DNA from: RGIG3009 sp964390295
GTDB taxonomy: Bacteria > Bacillota > Clostridia > Oscillospirales > Acutalibacteraceae
Length of the DNA stretch: 24,816 bases
Direction: 5' to 3'
Assembly (NCBI GenBank): GCA_964390295.1
Contig: CAYMHR010000020.1
Location: 1 to 24,816, forward strand
Below, piece by piece: positions 6,051 through 13,646 of the stretch. The notes beneath the pieces are model-generated. The model made no database searches. It was not told the DNA's origin and worked only from the letters and a program-made list of their open reading frames with translations. The position numbers and the translations under genes are program-made. Positions within the stretch are counted from its first letter, which is position 1, and each line of letters begins with the position of its first letter.

Positions 6051-7526
6051 ATGAAGCGCACCTATCGGCGGTGCTGGAGCGCCGTGGCGGCGATCCTGCT
6101 GGCGGCGGCGTTGACTCTGCCCGTGGCGGCGGAGCCGGAGGAGGGGGAGACCCCCACCACGACCACCACGACCACCGAAGCCACGACCACCACGACTACC
6201 ACCACAACCACGGAGGCGACCACCACCACGACGACGGCTGCCCCGACTACGACGACCACGACGACCGCCGCTCCGACCGCGACCTCCCCGGTGACGGCAG
6301 GTACGGCGGCACCCACAACCACCACGGCGACCGCCGCTCCGAGCACGACTGCGACGGTGAGCGGCACCACGGGCACGGCGGCGACCGAGCCGACGGCCAC
6401 GGAGCCGGCCGACACCACGCCGACGCCGCTTTCCGAGCCCTACGTGCTGGTGCGCGAGCCGGGGGAGGAGCACGAATACGTGTACTTTTGCGACACGAAC
6501 GGGCACTATCCCACCGACATTCTGAACAACGAGACCAAGTTCCCCGGCTACACCGCCGACTGGTGGGTCACGGGGCGCAACGGACTGGCACTGCAGCTGG
6601 ACAGCGCGCAGGGGCGGTATCTGCGTTGCTCGCGCTACCTGTTCAGCAACGGGAACAGCTCGCTCAATGAGTTTACCCTCTCGCTGTGGGTGAACCTGTC
6701 GAGCGACGGCGACGACGCGATCGGTCAAAAGCTGTTGTCGCTGTCCACCCAGGACCTCGACGACCGCTGGCACAGCGGTGACCGCCTGCAATGGGACCCC
6801 GACGTGTGGTACGCCGTCGTGTCGCCCCACGAGCGCGATGAAGCGACCGGGCTGGACGGCCTCTACGTCGGCTGGGTCAACCAAAACAACTGGGAGTCCG
6901 CCGAGGGCTTTACCGCCGCCGGCGAGAACACCACCTTCGCCCTGTCTGCCAACGAATGGCACCACGTCGCCGTCACGATGTCGGACAGCGGCATGGCACT
7001 GTTTGTCGACGGGCATCGGCTGTACACCTGCAACGGCAACGTCGAGCTGTCCGCCATGACCGCCACGCTCGACCGCTTTTTCATCGGGCGCGGTCTGGAG
7101 GGCGACGCCACGCTGGACGCGCTGATCGACGACGCGCTCCTGTATCCGCAGGTGCTGACCGACGCGCAGATCGCGCTGTTGGCCGCCGATCTTGACCCGG
7201 CGAGCGGCACGGCCGCCCCTTCCGACCCCGAATATTTGCCCACCTCGCCCGTGACCACGGGCGCGACCGCCGCCACGACCAAAAAGGGCTCGGTGCTGTC
7301 GCGCACGGACGACGACTTCTCCTTCCCGATCGGCATGGTGCTGATCCCGGCCGGAATTTTGCTGATCACCGTGGTGCTGTCGCTGGTGCTCAGTCCCAAA
7401 AAGGCCGCGCCGACCGTCTCTGACACGCCGGAGGGCGACGAAGGCACCGACGTGGAAGAATTTGACCCGACCGACGACGATCCGGCGGCGGACGACTCCG
7501 GTGAAACGGAGGTGGACGCGGAATGA
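6051..7526 (+). CDS. Secreted, membrane-anchored Thr-rich protein with LamG-like domain
   Basis: Predicted surface protein of 491 aa; no enzymatic motif seen. Order: signal peptide 1-27 (MKRTYRRCW, hydrophobic core, PVAA cleavage site); Thr-rich stalk about 35-125 with runs of up to ten Thr broken by EA, AAP and similar; a concanavalin/LamG-like jelly-roll domain about 150-385 (LALQLDSAQGRYLRC, FTLSLWVNL, WHHVAVTMSDSG, ALFVDGHRLYT, DALIDDALLYPQVLTDAQIALL), similar to the Laminin_G_3 family of glycan- or protein-binding domains; a second short Thr/Ala spacer; a membrane segment about 427-447; and a strongly acidic cytoplasmic tail. There is no LPXTG motif. The start at 6051 has AAAGGAG and gives a proper signal peptide; the alternative ATG at 6003 would add 16 residues in front of it. 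It overlaps the next gene by 4 bases. Confidence 0.85.
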   Translation: MKRTYRRCWSAVAAILLAAALTLPVAAEPEEGETPTTTTTTTEATTTTTTTTTTEATTTTTTAAPTTTTTTTAAPTATSPVTAGTAAPTTTTATAAPSTTATVSGTTGTAATEPTATEPADTTPTPLSEPYVLVREPGEEHEYVYFCDTNGHYPTDILNNETKFPGYTADWWVTGRNGLALQLDSAQGRYLRCSRYLFSNGNSSLNEFTLSLWVNLSSDGDDAIGQKLLSLSTQDLDDRWHSGDRLQWDPDVWYAVVSPHERDEATGLDGLYVGWVNQNNWESAEGFTAAGENTTFALSANEWHHVAVTMSDSGMALFVDGHRLYTCNGNVELSAMTATLDRFFIGRGLEGDATLDALIDDALLYPQVLTDAQIALLAADLDPASGTAAPSDPEYLPTSPVTTGATAATTKKGSVLSRTDDDFSFPIGMVLIPAGILLITVVLSLVLSPKKAAPTVSDTPEGDEGTDVEEFDPTDDDPAADDSGETEVDAE

Positions 7527-8224
7527 GACTGCACAAGCTGGCGGCGTGCCTGACGGCACTGCTGTTGCTGACGGCACTGCCCGTTTTCGCCTCCGACCGA
7601 CAGCAGGTCACGCTGATCGAGGGCGCAAACGGCGCGCAGGTGCGCGTGTCCTCCGACGACGCGGTGGCGGCTTCGTGGGAAATCCCCACGCTGAAGGTGG
7701 GGGAGCGGCTGGCGCAGCCGGGCACAATCACGTTGCAAAATCGGACCGACGGCGAAGCGACGGTGGCGCTGGACTACGTGGAGTTGCCGTTTGACAACGC
7801 CGACGCGCTGGTTTATCTGAATCATGTGACCCTGACGGTGCGCGATGGCGAGTCCGTGCTGTACAAAGGGGCTTACAGCCGCGTCAACGACGAGGACGGG
7901 CTGGCGTTCCGTTATGTGCTGGCGGCCGGCGAGTCGGTCACGCTGACGGTGGAGCTGGGGCGCGATTACGTGCCGCTGGCGACCACCGGCTTTGAAACGG
8001 ACGCCGTGATTGAGTGGCATTTCGTCAGTGTGCGCGAGCAGACGGTCGCGCCCGACGGCGCGGTGATTACGACGACCCGCCCGACCGCTACCACGACGGC
8101 GACCTCCGCGACGGCGGCGGAGCCGTTCGACGACCCGGAGCTGGCCAAGGCCGGCTGGGCATTGCTGGGTGCCACCGCGTTGCTGGCACTGGCGTGGGGC
8201 ATACAGCGCCTCCGCAGACGGTGA
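7523..8224 (+). CDS. Secreted membrane-anchored protein of unknown function (233 aa)
   Basis: Not recognised at family level. Signal peptide at 1-24 (MRLHKLAACLTALLLLTALP, then VFAS), a beta-rich extracellular part about 25-180 with fibronectin/camelysin-like character (GTITLQNRTDGEATVALDYV, DALVYLNHVTLTVRDGESVLY), a short Thr/Ala linker (TTTRPTATTTATSATAA), then a C-terminal membrane segment (about 209-227) ending in RLRRR. The architecture matches its upstream neighbour in miniature. Its ATG overlaps the stop of that gene (ATGA), so the two are translationally coupled and may act together at the cell surface. No sortase motif. Confidence 0.8.
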   Translation: MRLHKLAACLTALLLLTALPVFASDRQQVTLIEGANGAQVRVSSDDAVAASWEIPTLKVGERLAQPGTITLQNRTDGEATVALDYVELPFDNADALVYLNHVTLTVRDGESVLYKGAYSRVNDEDGLAFRYVLAAGESVTLTVELGRDYVPLATTGFETDAVIEWHFVSVREQTVAPDGAVITTTRPTATTTATSATAAEPFDDPELAKAGWALLGATALLALAWGIQRLRRR

Positions 8225-8238
8225 CGGGTCGAGGCACT

Positions 8239-8446
8239 TGCACAAACTTCAAACGATAGCCGCGTAGCGGTGGTGCCGCTGGCGCGGAGCATCGAGCCTA
8301 AATTCTGCACCACTTTGGTACGCGGTAGAAACGGGGCGAAGTGCCCTCCGCAGGAGTGACGGAGAGGTCGAAGTGCTCGCGCAAACGAAAGGGATAGCCG
8401 CCGCAGGCGGTGGTGCGCTCCGCAGGAGCCCCCTCCAGAGGGGGCT
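8239..8446 (+). repeat. Composite intergenic repeat element, copy 2
   Basis: Unit A (about 8239-8300) has GCACAAACTTCAAACGATAG, a CCGC-GTA-GCGG dyad and TGCCGCTGGCGCGGAGCATC. Unit B (about 8376-8426) has CAAACGAAAGGGATAG, a CCGCC-GCA-GGCGG dyad and CTCCGCAGGAG. It ends in the hairpin at 8427-8446. Order and orientation relative to the hairpin match the inverted copy at 3480-3658, with a longer linker here (about 8300-8375). It fills most of the gene-free stretch 8225-8591; no coding frame is credible in it. Confidence 0.7.
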
Positions 8447-8450
8447 CTTT
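8427..8450 (+). terminator. Hairpin terminator after the surface-protein cluster
   Basis: AGCCCCCTC (8427-8435) and GAGGGGGCT (8438-8446) form a strong stem followed by CTTTCG. The T-run is weak, so termination may be partial; a second AT-rich hairpin with longer T-runs follows at 8470-8506. Confidence 0.6.
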
Positions 8451-8469
8451 CGTATTATCCCCCAAAACA

Positions 8470-8506
8470 AACACGAAACCATTTGTTTTATCCGTGGTTT
8501 TGTGTT
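8470..8506. promoter_or_regulatory. 12-bp dyad upstream of the microcompartment operon
   Basis: AACACGAAACCA (8470-8481) and TGGTTTTGTGTT (8495-8506) form a 12-bp inverted repeat with one G-T mismatch and a 13-nt spacer. It is followed by ATTTTTTCTGTTTTTT, so it could be a terminator shielding the operon. The half GTGGTTTTG recurs at 8546-8554 inside the promoter spacer, 52 bp on, so it could equally be an operator. Confidence 0.4.
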
Positions 8507-8534
8507 ATTTTTTCTGTTTTTTATTGGTTTTCTA

Positions 8535-8563
8535 TTGACAATCATGTGGTTTTGCGATACACT
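8535..8563 (+). promoter_or_regulatory. Promoter of the microcompartment operon
   Basis: TTGACA (8535-8540), 17 bp, TACACT (8558-8563), then AAGGAGG (8577-8583) and ATG at 8592. The weak -10 box suits a regulated operon. No cobalamin riboswitch is visible, in keeping with a B12-independent pathway. Confidence 0.65.
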
Positions 8564-8591
8564 AATACCAGAGAAAAAGGAGGACTGTCCC

Positions 8592-11120
8592 ATGTCGTCT
8601 TACTATACCGCCGATATTCCGCGCACCGAGCGGATTCCGGCGCTGATCGCGCACCTGTTCGAAAAGATGCCGGAGATCGAAGCCGACCGCGCCGTGCTGT
8701 TGACCGAATCGTACCGCGAAACGGAGGGCGAGCCGATCATCCTGCGCCGCGCCAAGGCGTTCGCACATATTTTGGAAAAGCTGCCCATCACCATTCGCCC
8801 CGGCGAGCTGGTCGTCGGCAGTGCCACCAAAGCGCCGCGCGGCTGTCAGGTGTTCCCCGAATATTCCTACGAATGGCTGGAGGCGGAGTTCGACACCGTC
8901 GCCACCCGTTCCGCCGACCCGTTTTATATTGCCGAGGAAACCAAGGAAGCCCTCCGCCGCGTGTACCCGTACTGGAAGGGCAAAACCACCAGCGAGCTGG
9001 CGACCTCCTACATGGCGCCGGAAACCAAGCAGGCGATGGAGCACAATATCTTCACCCCCGGCAACTATTTCTACAACGGCATCGGCCACGTCACGGTGGA
9101 CTATGCCAAAATCCTGGCGCACGGCTACCGCGGCATCATCCGCGAAGCCGAGGAAGCGCTGGCGGCACTGCACGTGTCGGATGCCGATTACGCCTCCCGT
9201 CACGCGTTCCTGACGGCGGTCATCCTCTCCTGCAAGGCGGTCATCGCTTACGCCGGCCGCTACGCGGCGCTGGCACGGGAACAGGCGGCGGCCTGCACCG
9301 ATCCCACCCGCCGCACCGAGCTGCTCGCCATTGCCGACCACTGCGATCGCGTCCCCGGCGAGGGCGCGCGCACCTTCTGGGAGGCGTGCCAGTCCTTCTG
9401 GTTCATTCAAATGCTACTTCAGATCGAATCCAGCGGCCACTCCATCTCGCCCGGTCGCTTCGATCAGTATATGTATCCTTATTTTAAGGCCGACCTGGAC
9501 GCCGGCCGCATCAGCCGCGAGCAGGCGCAGGAGCTGGTGGATTGCATCTGGGTCAAGTTCAACGACCTCAACAAGGTGCGTGACGCCGCCTCTGCCGAGG
9601 GCTTCGCCGGCTACAGCCTGTTCCAGAACCTCATCGTCGGCGGTCAGGATGCCGAGGGTCGCGACGCGACCAACGATCTCGCGTTCATGTGCATGAACGC
9701 CACCATTCACGTGCACCTGCCGATGCCGTCGTTCTCGGTGCGTGTCTGGAACGGCACGCCGCACGAATTTATGATCCGCGCCGCCGAGGTCACGCGCACC
9801 GGCGTCGGTCTGCCGGCGTACTACAACGACGAGGTCATCATCCCGTCACTGCAAAGCCGCGGCCTCACGCTGGAGGATGCGCGCAACTACAACATCATCG
9901 GTTGCGTCGAGCCGCAAACGCCCGGCAAAACCGACGGCTGGCACGACGCCGCCTTCTTCAATATGTGCCGTCCGCTGGAGCTGGTATTTTCCAACGGCAT
10001 GGACCGCGGCGTGCAGATCGGTCCGCGCACCGGCGACGTGGCGGAGATGAAAACCTTCGACGAATTTTACGACGCGTATAAGCGGCAGATGGTCTACTTC
10101 ATCGAGCTGATGGTCAACGCCGACAACGCCATCGACCGTGCCCACGCCGAGCGGTGCCCGTTGCCGTTCCAGTCCTGCATGGTCGAGGACTGCATCGGTC
10201 GCGGCAAAAGCATGCAAGAGGGCGGCGCACATTACAACTTCACCGGGCCGCAGGGCTTCGGCATCGCCAATATGGCGGATTCGCTCAACGCCGTCCGCAC
10301 GCTGGTGTTCGAACAGCACGCCGTCACGCTGGCGGAGTACCGCGACGCCCTGCGCGACAACTTCGGCAAGGACATGGACGCCCGCCACGCCGAGCTGGTG
10401 ACCCGTCAGGTGGCGGAGGAGCTGGTTCGCTCCGGCAAAACGCCCACCGCCGACGATATTCGTGCCATCTTCGAGACCGTGGTGAAGAACCCCTGCACCG
10501 ACGCACAAAAACAGCGGTATCAGCAGTTGTTGGATCGCATCGAGGCGTTGCCGAAATTCGGCAACGATATTCCGGAGGTGGATGCCTTCGCACGCGACGT
10601 GGCGTACACGTATACGCGCCCGTTGCCGAACTATCGCAATCCGCGCGGCGGTATGTTCCAGGCCGGGCTGTACCCGGTGTCCGCCAACGTGCCGCTCGGT
10701 GCCCAGACCGGTGCCACGCCCGACGGGCGATTGGCGTATACCCCGGTGGCCGACGGTGTTTCCCCGGCGGCCGGGCGCGATGTCAAGGGCCCCACGGCGG
10801 CGGCCAACTCCGTCTCGCGGCTGGATCACTACATCGCCTCCAACGGCACGCTGTTTAACATGAAATTCCACCCCAGCGCACTGGCAGGCCGCAGTGGCCT
10901 GGAGAGCTTCGTGGCGCTGGTGCGCGGCTACTTCGACCAGAAGGGCAGCCACATGCAGTTCAACGTCGTCAGCCGCGAGACCCTGCGCGACGCCCAGCTC
11001 CACCCGGAAAATTACCGGTCGCTGGTGGTGCGCGTCGCCGGCTACAGTGCCCTGTTCACCACGCTGTCGCGCGCCTTGCAGGACGACATCATCAACCGCA
11101 CGGAGCAGGGGGGCTTCTGA
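8592..11120 (+). CDS. Glycyl radical diol dehydratase (B12-independent 1,2-propanediol dehydratase)
   Basis: Signature enzyme of the microcompartment: dehydrates 1,2-propanediol (glycerol is the known alternative substrate of the family) to the aldehyde by radical chemistry. 842 aa from ATG 8592. PFL-like barrel; active-site Cys438 in NIIGCVEPQTPGKTDGWHD, with Glu440 and Asp452 in the same segment; His166 in GIGHVTVDY and His283 in SSGHSIS, matching the substrate-binding His/Cys/Glu/Asp set of glycerol and propanediol dehydratases; glycyl radical loop VRVAGYSALF with Gly817. This pattern separates it from choline lyase and PFL. The long open frame begins further upstream, but it would cross the terminator and promoter; ATG 8592 has a strong SD. 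No encapsulation helix is seen at either end. The stop overlaps the ATG of its activase (TGATG). Confidence 0.93.
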   Translation: MSSYYTADIPRTERIPALIAHLFEKMPEIEADRAVLLTESYRETEGEPIILRRAKAFAHILEKLPITIRPGELVVGSATKAPRGCQVFPEYSYEWLEAEFDTVATRSADPFYIAEETKEALRRVYPYWKGKTTSELATSYMAPETKQAMEHNIFTPGNYFYNGIGHVTVDYAKILAHGYRGIIREAEEALAALHVSDADYASRHAFLTAVILSCKAVIAYAGRYAALAREQAAACTDPTRRTELLAIADHCDRVPGEGARTFWEACQSFWFIQMLLQIESSGHSISPGRFDQYMYPYFKADLDAGRISREQAQELVDCIWVKFNDLNKVRDAASAEGFAGYSLFQNLIVGGQDAEGRDATNDLAFMCMNATIHVHLPMPSFSVRVWNGTPHEFMIRAAEVTRTGVGLPAYYNDEVIIPSLQSRGLTLEDARNYNIIGCVEPQTPGKTDGWHDAAFFNMCRPLELVFSNGMDRGVQIGPRTGDVAEMKTFDEFYDAYKRQMVYFIELMVNADNAIDRAHAERCPLPFQSCMVEDCIGRGKSMQEGGAHYNFTGPQGFGIANMADSLNAVRTLVFEQHAVTLAEYRDALRDNFGKDMDARHAELVTRQVAEELVRSGKTPTADDIRAIFETVVKNPCTDAQKQRYQQLLDRIEALPKFGNDIPEVDAFARDVAYTYTRPLPNYRNPRGGMFQAGLYPVSANVPLGAQTGATPDGRLAYTPVADGVSPAAGRDVKGPTAAANSVSRLDHYIASNGTLFNMKFHPSALAGRSGLESFVALVRGYFDQKGSHMQFNVVSRETLRDAQLHPENYRSLVVRVAGYSALFTTLSRALQDDIINRTEQGGF

Positions 11121-11911
11121 TGAGTGACCGTTTGCTGTCCGTCACGGGACGCATCTTCGATATTCAGCGGTTTTCCACCCACGACGGCCCCGGCATCCGC
11201 ACCATCGTGTTCTTAAAGGGGTGCCCGTTGCGGTGCCGCTGGTGCTGTAACCCCGAATCCCAGTCGTTTGAAATCCAGTCGATGACGCGCGCCGGCAAAA
11301 CCGGCCCCGTCGGACGGGACGTGACGGTGGGTGAGGTGCTGGACGAGGTGTTGCGTGACCGCCCGTATTACGGCCGCTCCGGCGGCGGCGTTACGCTGTC
11401 GGGCGGCGAATCGCTGGGGCAACCGGACTTTGCCACCGCCCTGCTGGCGGCGTGCCTGCAAAACGGGGTCAACACCGCGATCGAGACCACCGGCTTTGCC
11501 GAGACCGCCACGATCGACCGCTTTCTGCCGTTGCTGGATCACGTGCTGATGGATATCAAGCATATAGACAGCCGCAAGCACGAGCAGTTTACCACGCGCC
11601 CGAACGAGCGCATTTTGGAAAACGCGCGCCATATCGCCGCGAACGCGCGGCACCTGGTGATTCGCGTTCCGGTCATTCCCACGTTCAACGATACCGAGGA
11701 GGAAATCGGTGCCGTCGCCGCGTTTGCCGCGTCGTTGCCGAACGTCCGCGAACTGCACCTGTTGCCGTATCATCGGCTGGGGCAGGACAAATACGCCGGC
11801 CTGAACCGTCCCTACACGCTGGAAGCGTTGACACCGCCGCCTGCCGAGCAGATGCAACGGCTGTTGCGCGTGGTGGAATCGCAGGGCTTGACCGCACAGT
11901 TGGGAGGCTGA
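11120..11911 (+). CDS. Glycyl radical enzyme activase (radical SAM)
   Basis: Installs the glycyl radical on the dehydratase using S-adenosylmethionine and a [4Fe-4S] cluster. 263 aa. The N-terminus has STHDGPGIRT followed by the cluster motif C35-X3-C39-X2-C42 (GCPLRCRWCC; a fourth Cys is next to it), the GGGVTLSGGE SAM-contacting segment, and a C-terminal LLPYHRLGQDKYAGL typical of PFL-activase relatives. Many activases of diol- or choline-type enzymes carry an insert with two extra ferredoxin-like clusters after the motif; here only about 40 residues without further Cys separate it from the next conserved part, so this is a minimal, PFL-activase-sized form. Its ATG overlaps the dehydratase stop, so the two are coupled. 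Confidence 0.93.
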   Translation: MSDRLLSVTGRIFDIQRFSTHDGPGIRTIVFLKGCPLRCRWCCNPESQSFEIQSMTRAGKTGPVGRDVTVGEVLDEVLRDRPYYGRSGGGVTLSGGESLGQPDFATALLAACLQNGVNTAIETTGFAETATIDRFLPLLDHVLMDIKHIDSRKHEQFTTRPNERILENARHIAANARHLVIRVPVIPTFNDTEEEIGAVAAFAASLPNVRELHLLPYHRLGQDKYAGLNRPYTLEALTPPPAEQMQRLLRVVESQGLTAQLGG

Positions 11912-11915
11912 ACCA

Positions 11916-12272
11916 ATGGATTACGAACAAAAAACCCGCATTATTCAGGAGCTTGTCCCCGGTAAGCAGATCACGCTGGCGCACATCATCGCCAACCCGG
12001 ACGAGATTCTTTACCGCAAGCTGGGCCTGGACCCGGCGGTGGAGCACGCCGGAGCGATCGGCATTTTAACCGTCAGCCCCAGCGAAACCGCCATCATCGC
12101 CGGAGACATCGCGCTCAAATCGTCGGGCGTAGAGCTGGGCTTCGTGGACCGTTTCAGCGGCACCGTCATCGTCACCGGCACCGTGTCGCAGGTCGAGGCG
12201 GCGCTGAAGGCGATCACCGATTACGCCGTGGAAAAGCTGGGCTTTGCGGTGTGCCCGGTCACGCGCACCTGA
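11916..12272 (+). CDS. pduU: Permuted BMC-H shell protein, PduU/EutS type
   Basis: Hexameric shell tile of the circularly permuted BMC class. 118 aa with the class start (KTRIIQELVPGKQITLAHII), then LGLDPAVEHAGAIGILTVSPSE and a VIVTGTVSQVEAALKAI segment. In known PduU/EutS structures the N-terminal strands form a small beta-barrel capping the pore. SD GGGAGG lies 8 nt upstream in the end of the activase gene. It overlaps the EutP/PduV gene by one base (TGATG). Confidence 0.93.
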   Translation: MDYEQKTRIIQELVPGKQITLAHIIANPDEILYRKLGLDPAVEHAGAIGILTVSPSETAIIAGDIALKSSGVELGFVDRFSGTVIVTGTVSQVEAALKAITDYAVEKLGFAVCPVTRT

Positions 12273-12745
12273 TGAAGCGCCTGTTGCTCATCGGCCGCAG
12301 TGGGTGCGGCAAAACCACCCTGACCCAGGCGATCCGCGGCGAACGGGTCACTTACCGCAAGACCCAGTACGTCGCTTACGGCGACGTGCTCATCGACACG
12401 CCGGGCGAATACCTGGAAAATCACGATCTCGGCTGTGCGCTGGCGCTGTACGCCTATGAAGCCGACGTGGTGGGACTGCTGTTGGCGGCGGACGACGACT
12501 ACTCGCTGTATCCGCCCAATATCACCTGCCTGGTCAACCGTGAGGTCGTCGGCATCGTCACCAAGATCGACAAGGCCGACCCGGCACGCGCCGAGCGGTG
12601 GTTGCGTTTGTCGGGGTGCCAAACCGTGTTTCACGTCAATTCCCACACCGGTGAGGGCATCGATGCCCTGCTTTCCCACTTAGAAACCAATCAAAACCAA
12701 CAAAAAATTAAACAAAACAAAGAAAAACAACAAAATTTATGTTGA
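12272..12745 (+). CDS. pduV: EutP/PduV-family P-loop GTPase-like protein
   Basis: Small GTPase-fold protein common in PDU and EUT loci; PduV has been linked to positioning of the compartment, EutP to acetate-kinase activity, so the function is unsettled. 157 aa: Walker A GRSGCGKT at 8-15, DTPGEYLEN as the switch/Walker B region, and TKIDKAD as the guanine-specificity motif. An ORF starting 21 bp earlier exists, but ATG 12272 overlaps the upstream stop and gives the family N-terminus MKRLLLIG. The last ~18 residues are a Gln/Lys/Asn-rich tail from an AT-rich stretch that also carries the next promoter. Its stop lies within that promoter's -35 box. Confidence 0.9.
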   Translation: MKRLLLIGRSGCGKTTLTQAIRGERVTYRKTQYVAYGDVLIDTPGEYLENHDLGCALALYAYEADVVGLLLAADDDYSLYPPNITCLVNREVVGIVTKIDKADPARAERWLRLSGCQTVFHVNSHTGEGIDALLSHLETNQNQQKIKQNKEKQQNLC

Positions 12746-12770
12746 CTTACCCGTAAAACCGTGGTATGAT
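12742..12770 (+). promoter_or_regulatory. Internal promoter before the aldolase and shell genes
   Basis: TTGACT (12742-12747), 17 bp, TATGAT (12765-12770), followed by a 60-bp leader and AAGGAG (12817-12822). It stands in the only sizeable AT-rich gap of the locus and could uncouple aldolase, shell and later genes from the dehydratase-activase part. Confidence 0.65.
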
Positions 12771-12831
12771 ATCCTTGTAACCATAAGAAAACACAGAATA
12801 TCCCAATTCAAATATGAAGGAGTCGGTAGTT

Positions 12832-13644
12832 ATGGTAAACGAGTACGCTATCAAAAAAGAAATCTGCGAGATCGGCCGCCGCATCTACAACAAGGGCATG
12901 GTCGCCGCGAACGACGGTAACATTTCCGTCAAGCTGAGCGACAACGAGTTCCTCTGCACCCCCACGGGCGTCAGCAAGGGCTTCATGACCCCGGAATTTA
13001 TCTGCAAGGTCGATGCCAACGGCAAGGTGCTGGAGGCCAACCCCGGCTTCAAACCCTCCTCCGAAATTAAAATGCACATGCGCGTGTACAAGGAGCGCCC
13101 CGACGTGCAGTCGGTCGTTCACGCACACCCGATGTACGCCACCGGCTTCGCTATCGCCGGCATCCCGCTCAGCCAGCCCATCATGCCGGAAGCGGTGCTG
13201 GGTCTGGGCTGTGTCCCGATCGCGGAGTACGGCACCCCCTCCACCGAGGAAATCCCGGACGCGGTTTCCAAGTACCTGCAGTACTTCGACGCTGTGTTGC
13301 TGGAAAACCACGGCGCGCTGACCTATTCGGACAGCCTGCTGGGCGCGTACCACAAGATGGAGTCGGTGGAATTTTACGCACAGCTGTTGTTCATCTCCAA
13401 TCTGCTCGGCGGTCCGCAGGAGCTGTCGGATGAGCAGGTCAAGCGTCTGTACTCCATGCGTGCGCAGTACGGCCTGAAGGGTAAGCACCCGGCGGATATG
13501 TGCATCAACGCCAAGAACGGCAAGCCCAGCTGCCACGGTTGCCGCACCAACACCTGTGAAAACGTGTGCACCGGTACTGCCGGCAGCAACGACGACCTGG
13601 TAGCCGAGATCACCCGTCAGGTGCTCGCCAAGCTGGGGAAATAA
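12832..13644 (+). CDS. fucA: Class II aldolase (L-fuculose/rhamnulose-1-phosphate type) with C-terminal encapsulation peptide
   Basis: Zn-dependent retro-aldol cleavage of a 6-deoxyketohexose 1-phosphate to DHAP and lactaldehyde, which feeds 1,2-propanediol formation. 270 aa. Class II aldolase/adducin fold at 1-215: AANDGNISVKL, TPTGVSKG, E78 in PSSEIKMHMRVY (catalytic Glu position), H97 and H99 in VVHAHP and H160 in LLENHG (zinc ligands). Residues 222-248 form a Cys-rich linker, C224-X9-C234-X2-C237-X4-C242-X3-C246. The last ~18 residues (SNDDLVAEITRQVLAKLGK) are an amphipathic helix like the encapsulation peptides elsewhere in the locus. ATG 12832 is preferred over 12814, since AAGGAG falls between them. 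Whether the sugar is fuculose-1-P or rhamnulose-1-P cannot be decided here. Confidence 0.9.
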   Translation: MVNEYAIKKEICEIGRRIYNKGMVAANDGNISVKLSDNEFLCTPTGVSKGFMTPEFICKVDANGKVLEANPGFKPSSEIKMHMRVYKERPDVQSVVHAHPMYATGFAIAGIPLSQPIMPEAVLGLGCVPIAEYGTPSTEEIPDAVSKYLQYFDAVLLENHGALTYSDSLLGAYHKMESVEFYAQLLFISNLLGGPQELSDEQVKRLYSMRAQYGLKGKHPADMCINAKNGKPSCHGCRTNTCENVCTGTAGSNDDLVAEITRQVLAKLGK

Positions 13645-13646
13645 GT

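Noticed and set aside
5994..7577. 527-aa open frame on the minus strand
   Set aside because: Arg/Gly-rich sequence opposite the Thr-rich surface protein; the repeats are the complement of the Thr codons. No SD and no domain.
8373..8591. 73-residue N-terminal extension of the dehydratase
   Set aside because: The open frame crosses the repeat, terminator hairpin, dyad and promoter; ATG 8592 has an SD and matches the family start.
8450..8591. Cobalamin riboswitch or CcpA cre site before the operon
   Set aside because: No B12-box or cre-like TG-N4-CG-N4-CA pattern could be found by eye in this AT-rich stretch.
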